This document shows, piece after piece, positions 41,141-46,911 of a stretch of DNA of 49,258 bases. A program made the position numbers and the translations under genes. Each line of letters opens with the position of its first letter. Position 1 is the stretch's first letter. Under the pieces are notes generated by a model. That model worked only from the letters and a program-made list of their open reading frames with translations. It did no database searches and was not told the origin of the DNA. This DNA is from Oscillospiraceae bacterium (lineage in GTDB: Bacteria > Bacillota > Clostridia > Oscillospirales > Oscillospiraceae): NCBI GenBank assembly GCA_016282135.1, contig JAEEKA010000093.1, forward strand, positions 1-49,258, read 5' to 3'.

Positions 41141-41437
41141 CAGGTTACAAGTGACAGGTGAAGGGCGACAATTTTTTTCCGTTTTTCACGTTCGACTTGC
41201 AGGGGGCGGCGTCGTCCAAAGCGAAGCAAGTCCATTCGGGGACGCTCCGTGGTTCTTTCACCCACCGGGCGGAACAAGAAAAAGAGTAAGAGTAAGAGTA
41301 AGGGTAAGAGAAAGAGTAAGGGTAAGGGTAAGAGTAAGCGTAAGGGTAAGAGTAAGCGAAAGAGAAAGCATAAGACTTTCTCTCTGAGAGAGAAAGAGAG
41401 AACGAAGCGCGCGCCCGCCTTAAGAATTGACAGTTGA
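41141..41437 (+). pseudogene. In-frame basic tail beyond two TGA stops, with GGGTAA-like hexamer repeat
   Basis: The frame of the preceding gene stays open from 41162 to 41437 after TGA codons at 41138 and 41159. From about 41270 it encodes alternating Lys with Ser, Gly or Arg, such as KKKSKSKSKGKRKSKGKGKS. The DNA is a hexanucleotide tandem repeat (AAGAGT/AAGGGT, 41277-41360) followed by CTCTCTGAGAGAG. The simplest reading is a former C-terminal tail separated by the heptamer array; readthrough or a non-coding tract are alternatives. The final TGA is again repeat-borne. Confidence 0.5.
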
Positions 41438-41788
41438 AAATTGAGAATTTGTGGTGTTTTCAAATTGCCGTTTGAAAACATTGGAAAAGCCGCTCGCGCC
41501 AGCCCGCAGCGCCGGCAATCTGCCGGCCCGATCTCGGCGTCGCATCCGGTTGGATCGCCCTGTCGGGTGAATATTTGCCGCCGGGAAGCGGGCAGCACCC
41601 CTCCACCGGCTTCGCCGGTCCCCCTCCCCTGCTTGCAGGGGAGGTTTGGCCGCCCCTACAGACTCTGATTCCTGAACCTGTTATCGATCCTGCAGATGTC
41701 AAATCCATTTCCGTTTTGCAGATGGCAATCTGCAAAACATCGACAATTCTCAATTCTCAACTCTCAATTCTCAATTCCAACGGGACGA
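41424..41788. repeat. Composite repeat island 4, opposite orientation
   Basis: Left arm: GAATTGA CAGTTGA AAATTGA GAATTTG (from 41424) and palindrome 41456-41479. Middle: CCGGCAATCTGCCGG (about 41511) and one double-hairpin unit reading CACCGGCTTCGCCGGTCC with TCCCCTGCTTGCAGGGGA (41590-41645). Right arm: palindrome 41713-41738 and CTCAATT/CTCAACT units to 41778, then an ACGGGACGAACAACCCGTCTC hairpin remnant (split here: ACGGG...CCCGT). Confidence 0.8.
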
Positions 41789-41978
41789 ACAACCCGTCTC
41801 CTGCGAACGCCGAACACCGTCCGCTCTGGTGACTGATCCCTGATGACTGGTGACCGGCGACCGTCCCCGGGATTCATGCGCCATGGACCGTGTTCCGTGA
41901 GCCCGACCCCTATGAGTTTTTCTTCTCGCGGCCATTACCATTTTTCCACTTCTTTCATAAAAAATATCTATTTTTCGC
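41789..41978. other. Gap before the hydrogenase promoter
   Basis: Contains one more degenerate heptamer run at about 41828-41857 (TGGTGAC TGATCCC TGATGAC TGGTGAC CGGCGAC) and then AT-rich DNA leading to the promoter. No gene was seen. Confidence 0.55.
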
Positions 41979-42007
41979 TTTACTTTCCAAGGGATATCTG
42001 GTAAAAT
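41979..42007 (+). promoter_or_regulatory. Probable promoter of the hydrogenase operon
   Basis: TTTACT (41979-41984) and TAAAAT (42002-42007), 17-bp spacer, 75 bp upstream of hydC. Same -35 variant as glnA. No other promoter-like sequence was noticed between here and hydA. Confidence 0.6.
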
Positions 42008-42081
42008 ACGATAGTACTATGGACGCAGTGCGTCCGGTAACGACCATTTGCTATTACGATTTAGGAGGTAAGTTGCATCAA

Positions 42082-42573
42082 ATGGCTTGTAAAGTAACGA
42101 CGGTTCCCTTCCGTGGCACGAAGGAACAAGAGGAAAAGCTGCTGGCCGTGATCGCGGAGCTCCGGGACACCCCGGGCGCCCTCATGCCCATCATGCAGAA
42201 AGCCCAGGACATCTATGGCTATCTGCCCATCGAGGTCCAGACCATTATCGCAGATGAAATGAACGTCCCCCTGGAAAAGATCTACGGCATCGCCACCTTC
42301 TACGCCCAGTTCGCGCTGGCGCCCAAGGGCGAGTACCGGATCTCTGTCTGCCTCGGCACTGCCTGCTATGTCAAGGGCTCTCAGGCCGTGTATGACAAGA
42401 TCTGCGAGCTCACCGGGCTTTCCGAAGGTCAGTGCACGCCCGACGGCAAGTTCTCCCTGGAAGCCTGCCGCTGCGTGGGCGCCTGCGGCCTTGCTCCCGT
42501 CATGATGATCAATGACGACGTCTACGGCCGGTTGACCCCCGACCAGATCGAGGGCATTCTGGCCAAGTATTGA
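42082..42573 (+). CDS. hydC: NuoE-like [2Fe-2S] subunit HydC of the bifurcating hydrogenase
   Basis: 163 aa. Helical N-terminus (LMPIMQKAQDIYGYLP) and thioredoxin-like C-terminal half with [2Fe-2S] ligands in CLGTACYVKG and CRCVGAC (CxxxxC and CxxxC). In HydABC complexes HydC passes electrons between the NADH site of HydB and the hydrogenase. Start: the ATG at 42082 has AGGAGG 12 nt away; a TTG at 42073 is closer and would add three residues (Leu-His-Gln), so the exact start is open. First gene of the operon. Confidence 0.93.
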   Translation: MACKVTTVPFRGTKEQEEKLLAVIAELRDTPGALMPIMQKAQDIYGYLPIEVQTIIADEMNVPLEKIYGIATFYAQFALAPKGEYRISVCLGTACYVKGSQAVYDKICELTGLSEGQCTPDGKFSLEACRCVGACGLAPVMMINDDVYGRLTPDQIEGILAKY

Positions 42574-42604
42574 TTACGCCCCCACCAGCGACGGAGGTAA
42601 CGTC

Positions 42605-42958
42605 ATGAAGCTTCGGGAGATCGCCGAGCTGCTTCGGGCAGACATCCTCTCCAGCGAGGAGATGCTGGACACCGAAGTGCAGAATGCCTTTTGCTGTGAC
42701 ATGATGAGCGACGTGCTGGCCTTTGCCACCAATCAGTCCGTGCTGATCACCGGCCTGCTGAATCCGCAGGTGGTGCGCACGGCCATGATGCTGGATATGC
42801 ACTGCATCGTCTTCATCAACGGCAAGGAACCGACCCCGGAGATCGTCTCCCTGGCGGAAGCCAACGACATTGTCATTATGGTGACGCGGGAATCCATGTT
42901 CCGCGCGGCAGGCAAGCTCTACGACACGGGCCTGCTGGACGACGCGGCAGAGGAATAA
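42605..42958 (+). CDS. DRTGG-domain-like protein
   Basis: 117 aa. Pattern DTEVQNAFCCDMMSDVLAFA, VLITGLLNPQVVRTAMMLDM and a final alpha/beta unit (NDIVIMVTRESMFRAAGKLY) match stand-alone DRTGG-type proteins, named after a domain found in HPr kinase and some regulators. It has no kinase P-loop, so it is more likely a ligand-sensing partner. Such proteins recur in clostridial hydrogenase operons. ATG with CGGAGG upstream; followed 4 bp later by the GHKL protein. Confidence 0.78.
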   Translation: MKLREIAELLRADILSSEEMLDTEVQNAFCCDMMSDVLAFATNQSVLITGLLNPQVVRTAMMLDMHCIVFINGKEPTPEIVSLAEANDIVIMVTRESMFRAAGKLYDTGLLDDAAEE

Positions 42959-42962
42959 GCCT

Positions 42963-43382
42963 ATGGCCGCGCTGCATTTTCACTTCGACATCGACGGGGA
43001 GGATTTTTCCTCCGCCGGCGAGGCCTCTGTGGAGATGAAGAAAAAGCTGCGGCAGCTGGGCTTTCCGTCCGACGTGATTCGCCGCTGCTCCATCGCCATG
43101 TACGAGGGAGAGATCAACATGGTCATCCACGCCAACGGCGGCAACGCTGACGTTGATGTGTATCCGGACAAAATCGTGATCGTTCTCGAAGACCACGGGC
43201 CCGGGATTCCCAACGTAGAGCTTGCCATGCAGGAGGGCTACTCCACCGCCACCGAACAGATCCACAACATGGGCTTCGGCGCCGGTATGGGACTGCCCAA
43301 CATGAAACGCTATACCGAGAGCCTGGAGATCGAGACCCAGGTGGGGGTAGGCACGAAGCTCACCATGGTGGTGGCTGTGTAA
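42963..43382 (+). CDS. Stand-alone GHKL ATPase, RsbW/anti-sigma-like
   Basis: 139 aa. The N-box (IAMYEGEINMVIHANGG), the G1 box (LEDHGPGIPN) and the G2 box (GFGAGMGLPNMKRYTE) make a complete Bergerat ATP site without a dimerisation or sensor domain. This is the build of RsbW/SpoIIAB serine kinases that bind sigma or anti-anti-sigma factors. Here the neighbours are hydrogenase sensors, so the client may be one of the operon proteins. The ATG follows the previous stop by 4 bp. Confidence 0.85.
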   Translation: MAALHFHFDIDGEDFSSAGEASVEMKKKLRQLGFPSDVIRRCSIAMYEGEINMVIHANGGNADVDVYPDKIVIVLEDHGPGIPNVELAMQEGYSTATEQIHNMGFGAGMGLPNMKRYTESLEIETQVGVGTKLTMVVAV

Positions 43383-43400
43383 GCGGAAGGGAGGAATCGC

Positions 43401-44699
43401 GTGATCGATAATTTCCTGCATTCAGTTTCCCTGGACGCCGAGAAGTGTATCGGCTGCACCTCCTGCCTGCGCCAGTGCCCCACGGAGGCCATCCGCATCC
43501 GGGACGGACACGCGGTCATCCGCACCCACTTCTGCATCGACTGCGGCCGCTGCGTGCGGGTCTGCCCTCACAAGGCCAAACGGGCCATCTTCGACAAGCT
43601 TTCCGACATCGACCCCAAGTACAAGTACCGGGTTGCCCTGCCGGCTCCCGCCCTCTACGGGCAGTTCGACGAGCTGACGGACATCGGCTGCCTGCTGGAG
43701 TCTCTGCTGGAGCTGGGCTTCGATGAAGTCTACGAGGTGGCGCGGGCCGCGGAGATCATCTCCGAGTGTACCCGGCGCTATATGCGCAAACCCGGCATTC
43801 CCCGTCCGGTGATCAGTTCCGCCTGTCCCGCCATCGTGCGGCTCATCCGGCTGCGGTTCCCGGAGCTGTGCGACAACGTCCTGCCCATCCTGCCCCCGGT
43901 GGAATACGCCAGCCGGGTGGCCAAGGCCCGGGTGCTGAAAAACCACCCGGAGCTCACCAAGGACGATATCTGCACCGTATTTATTTCTCCCTGTCCCGCC
44001 AAGAGCAGCTACGCCAAGAACGGCCTGAGCCAGACCAAGAGCTCCATTGACTACGTGGTCTCCATCGCGGAGGTCTACATGAAGCTCTCGGGCAAGGTGA
44101 AGAAGCCCCATCCCGGCATGCTGCGGTCCCGGGCCGGCATCGCCGGCGTCAAGTGGGCCTCCTCCGGCGGAGAGGCGGAGGGCCTGTTCGACGACCGCTA
44201 TCTGGCGGCGGACGATATGGACAACGCCATTCAGGTCCTGGACGCCATTGAGAACCAGAAATTCCCCCATCTGGAATTCGTGGAGCTCAACGCCTGCCCG
44301 GGAGGCTGCGTGGGCGGCGCCGCCACAGTGGAGAATCCCTACATTGCCAAGGCAAGGCTGCTGTCCTTCCGGCACGGCCTGCCTCACAACCGTAACTATC
44401 TGGACGTGAAGGATCAGGGGCCCGATTACGTGCCCCCGGACGCCCTGCTGGACGCCCCCATCGACGACTACATCCCCACCTACAGCCTGTCGGAGGACCG
44501 CTTCGAGGCCATGCGGATGATGATGGAGATCGATGAGCTCCACGCCAAGCTTCCCCGGATCGACTGCGGCTCCTGCGGCGCCCCCACCTGTCGGGCCTTT
44601 GCCGAGGACGTGGTGAAGGGGGAGGCCAGCCTGGAGGACTGCGTGGTCCTGCTGCGGCGGCGTCTGCACAAGAATCCGGAAGGAGGCGCGGAGAAATGA
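43401..44699 (+). CDS. Sensory-type [FeFe] hydrogenase-like protein
   Basis: 432 aa. Two N-terminal [4Fe-4S] motifs (CIGCTSCLRQCP 16-27, CIDCGRCVRVCP 45-56), then an Fe-hydrogenase large domain. H-cluster Cys ligands are at C142 (SSACPAI), C198 (SPCPAK), C299 and C303 (NACPGGCVGG). The proton-relay Cys of catalytic enzymes (TSCCP) is Ala141, as in the putative H2 sensor HydS. After 385 comes a Fe-S motif DCGSCGAPTCRAFA (PF04060-like) instead of a PAS domain. The GTG start follows AGGGAGG. It is flanked by GHKL, DRTGG and PHP genes, so an H2- or redox-sensing role is more likely than bulk H2 turnover. Confidence 0.88.
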   Translation: MIDNFLHSVSLDAEKCIGCTSCLRQCPTEAIRIRDGHAVIRTHFCIDCGRCVRVCPHKAKRAIFDKLSDIDPKYKYRVALPAPALYGQFDELTDIGCLLESLLELGFDEVYEVARAAEIISECTRRYMRKPGIPRPVISSACPAIVRLIRLRFPELCDNVLPILPPVEYASRVAKARVLKNHPELTKDDICTVFISPCPAKSSYAKNGLSQTKSSIDYVVSIAEVYMKLSGKVKKPHPGMLRSRAGIAGVKWASSGGEAEGLFDDRYLAADDMDNAIQVLDAIENQKFPHLEFVELNACPGGCVGGAATVENPYIAKARLLSFRHGLPHNRNYLDVKDQGPDYVPPDALLDAPIDDYIPTYSLSEDRFEAMRMMMEIDELHAKLPRIDCGSCGAPTCRAFAEDVVKGEASLEDCVVLLRRRLHKNPEGGAEK

Positions 44700-45022
44700 C
44701 CGTCAAGGAGCTTGCCCTGGCCCTGGAGCTGGAGCCCGTCTGCGAGGCGGAGCCCGACCGGGAGGTCACCGGCGGCTACACCGGCGATCTGCTCTCCTGG
44801 GTCATGGGCCGCGCCCAGGCCGGCGACGCCTGGATCACCATCATGTCCAACAACAACGTCATTGCCGTCGCAACCCTGACGGACGCGGCCCTGGTCATTC
44901 TGGCCGAGGACGTCCACCCGGATCCGGGTATGGCCGAGCTGGCGGAGAAGAAGGGAATCAACCTCTACCGTTCTCCCGAGGCGGCCTTCCCCCTGTGCGC
45001 GAAGGTGGCGGCGCTGTTATGA
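44696..45022 (+). CDS. Second DRTGG-domain-like protein
   Basis: 108 aa. The stretch REVTGGYTGDLLSWVMGRAQ, then WITIMSNNNVIAVATLTDAALVIL, follows the DRTGG-like pattern of stand-alone family members near hydrogenases. It overlaps the sensory hydrogenase stop by 4 bp (ATGA) and the PHP start by 4 bp, so translation is coupled throughout. Only distantly similar to the protein at 42605, so the two may form a heteromer or sense different ligands. Confidence 0.78.
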   Translation: MTVKELALALELEPVCEAEPDREVTGGYTGDLLSWVMGRAQAGDAWITIMSNNNVIAVATLTDAALVILAEDVHPDPGMAELAEKKGINLYRSPEAAFPLCAKVAALL

Positions 45023-45771
45023 GCCGTTATTTCTACGACCTGCACATGCACTCCTGCCTGTCCCCCTGCGGGGACGACGACATGACCCCCGCCAACATGG
45101 CGGGCATGGCAAGCCTCTGCGGGCTCCAGCTTGCGGCCCTGACGGACCACAACACCTGCGGCAACTGCGGCGCCTTTCTGAAGGCCTGCAAGGCCTACGG
45201 TATCGTGGGCGTGCCGGGGATGGAGCTGACCACCGCCGAGGAAATCCATCTGGTCTGTCTGTTCCCCACCCTGGAGGCGGCGGAGGCCTTTGAGGCAGAG
45301 GTTCGAACCATGCGGCTGCCCATCAAAAACAAACCTGCGGTCTTCGGCAACCAGTATTACATGGATGAGGAAGACAAGATTCTGGGGGAGGAGCCAAACC
45401 TGCTGATCCCCGCCACCCGGCTGGATCTGGAGGCAGGCACGGCCCTGGCCCTGCGCCACGGCGGCGCGGCCTTCCCGGCCCACATCGACCGGCCCTCCAA
45501 CGGGATCATCGGCATCCTGGGCGCTCTACCCGAGAAGCCCTTTTTCCCCACCCTGGAGCTGAACGACCCGGATAACCGGGCCCAGTACGTTAAGGACTAC
45601 GGCCTGGAAAACCGCCGTCTGCTCTGTTCCTCCGACGCCCACCGCCTGGAATCCATGCGGGAGGCCAGCCAGTGGATCGAGCTGGACGACGAGCCCTATT
45701 CCTCGCAGAGGGTCCGGGATTCCCTGATCGCGCTGCTGCGGGAAGGAATGGTGGAATCAGTTGACAATTGA
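45019..45771 (+). CDS. PHP-domain phosphoesterase
   Basis: 250 aa. PHP metal-binding motifs: DLHMHSCLSP (7-16), ALTDHNTCGN, a Glu in PGMELTT, the late His in FPAHIDRPSNG, and SSDAHRLE near the end. PHP proteins cleave phosphoesters using three metals; this group sits by hydrogenase genes and its substrate is unknown. No strong Shine-Dalgarno, but the start overlaps the previous stop. The last codons Val-Asp-Asn-stop are made by a TTGACAA heptamer array. Confidence 0.88.
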   Translation: MSRYFYDLHMHSCLSPCGDDDMTPANMAGMASLCGLQLAALTDHNTCGNCGAFLKACKAYGIVGVPGMELTTAEEIHLVCLFPTLEAAEAFEAEVRTMRLPIKNKPAVFGNQYYMDEEDKILGEEPNLLIPATRLDLEAGTALALRHGGAAFPAHIDRPSNGIIGILGALPEKPFFPTLELNDPDNRAQYVKDYGLENRRLLCSSDAHRLESMREASQWIELDDEPYSSQRVRDSLIALLREGMVESVDN

Positions 45772-45855
45772 CAGTTGACAATTGTTGGAGTTTTTCAAAT
45801 TGCAATTTGAAAAACACATTCGTTTTCAATTCTCAATTCTCAATTTCCGAAGGAG
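45761..45855. repeat. Minimal complete repeat element
   Basis: Left: TTGACAA TTGACAG TTGACAA (45761-45781). Centre: palindrome GTTTTTCAAAT / ATTTGAAAAAC around TGCA (45790-45815). Right: TCAATTC TCAATTC TCAATTT (from about 45827), followed at once by a Shine-Dalgarno. It lies inside the hydrogenase operon, adds the PHP stop codon and precedes the next start by only a few bases. Confidence 0.85.
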
Positions 45856-45861
45856 GTAAGG

Positions 45862-46389
45862 ATGAAGGAGCTTGCGCTGAACATCCTGGACGTGGCCAAG
45901 AACTCCGTCAAGGCCGGTGCGGATCGGATCGTGATCCGCATTGAAGAGCGTGACGGCTGGCGGACCCTGTCCATCATCGACAACGGCTGCGGCATGCCGC
46001 CGGAATTCGTCGCCACCGTGACGGACCCCTTCACCACCACCCGAACCACCCGGCCCGTGGGCATGGGCCTGCCGCTGCTGAAGCTGGCGGCGGAGCAGAC
46101 CGGAGGCACCCTGGAGATCGAATCCTCCGTGGTTCCTCCCACCGGCACCACGGTCCGCGCCACCTTCCGGATTGACCACCTGGACTGCGTCCCCGTGGGA
46201 GATTACGCGGGCTCCATCGTCACCCTGATCCAGGGCAGCCCCGACATCGACTGGCTGTTCGAGTATCGGCGGCCCGAGGGCGATATTCTCCTGGACACCC
46301 TGGAGATTCGCGCCGTCCTGGGCCCGGATATTCCCCTGAACACTCCGGACGTGCTGCTGTGGATCGAGGGGAGCCTCAAGGGCGAATAA
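45862..46389 (+). CDS. Second stand-alone GHKL ATPase
   Basis: 175 aa. N-box (ELALNILDVAKNSVKAGADR), G1 box (IIDNGCGMP), then DPFTTTRTTRPVGMGLPLLK as G2 region: the DPFxTT(K/R) pattern is that of histidine-kinase catalytic domains. A C-terminal 60-residue extension (VGDYAGSIVTLIQGSPDIDW) is unlike known kinases. There is no phospho-acceptor His domain, so it probably acts on a partner. ATG with GGAGGT upstream. Confidence 0.85.
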   Translation: MKELALNILDVAKNSVKAGADRIVIRIEERDGWRTLSIIDNGCGMPPEFVATVTDPFTTTRTTRPVGMGLPLLKLAAEQTGGTLEIESSVVPPTGTTVRATFRIDHLDCVPVGDYAGSIVTLIQGSPDIDWLFEYRRPEGDILLDTLEIRAVLGPDIPLNTPDVLLWIEGSLKGE

Positions 46390-46524
46390 TTCCCGTAGGG
46401 GTCGGCGTCCTCGACGACCCGAATTTTCCAGAAACAAACAGGGTCGGGGCGTCTGAAACGCCACCCCCGACAGGATCGTTAATTCAAATAAAAAGGAAAT
46501 AATAAACCAAGAAAGGAACGTACT
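46390..46524. repeat. GTAGGG hairpins within the hydrogenase operon
   Basis: CGTAGGGGTCGGCGTCCTCG with ACGACCCG (46396-46422) is one mini-hairpin. CAGGGTCGGGGCGTCTGAAA with CGCCACCCCCGAC (46440-46472) is another. A good ribosome site (AGAAAGGAAC) for the next gene follows. No promoter seen. Confidence 0.55.
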
Positions 46525-46896
46525 ATGAAAACTTTGGCGGAACTTCAAGCAATTCGTGATCGCATGAAGGACAATGTCACCATGCGCTCCGGCAGCGGCA
46601 GCATCCGCGCCGTGGTCGGTATGGCCACCTGCGGCATCGCGGCCGGCGCCAGACCCGTTCTGTCCGCCCTCGTGGAGGAGGTCAGCAAGCTGGACCTCGG
46701 TGAGAAGGTCTCCGTGACCCAGACCGGCTGCATCGGCCTGTGCCGCTATGAGCCCATCGTGGAGGTCTATGAGGCCGACAAGGAGAAGGTCACCTACGTC
46801 AAGATGACCGCGGAGAAGGCTCGCCGCGTGGCGGAGGAGCACCTCAAGAACGGCAGAATCGTCACCGAGTACACCATCGGCGCCGAAGAGAAGTAA
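46525..46896 (+). CDS. [2Fe-2S] thioredoxin-like ferredoxin subunit
   Basis: 123 aa. MATCGIAAGARPV and TGCIGLCRYEP carry the Cys residues of a thioredoxin-like [2Fe-2S] domain, like HndB of NADP-reducing hydrogenases and the N-terminus of HydB. Only three Cys are in the usual positions, which is common in this subgroup. It would be a small electron relay to HydB, whose gene starts 15 bp further on. ATG with AAAGGAAC upstream. Confidence 0.88.
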   Translation: MKTLAELQAIRDRMKDNVTMRSGSGSIRAVVGMATCGIAAGARPVLSALVEEVSKLDLGEKVSVTQTGCIGLCRYEPIVEVYEADKEKVTYVKMTAEKARRVAEEHLKNGRIVTEYTIGAEEK

Positions 46897-46911
46897 GGAG
46901 GAACAGCGAAT

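Noticed and set aside
41277..41360. Telomere-like GGGTAA repeats
   Set aside because: Short, imperfect, inside a frame coding a Lys-rich tail; no sign of a replicon end.
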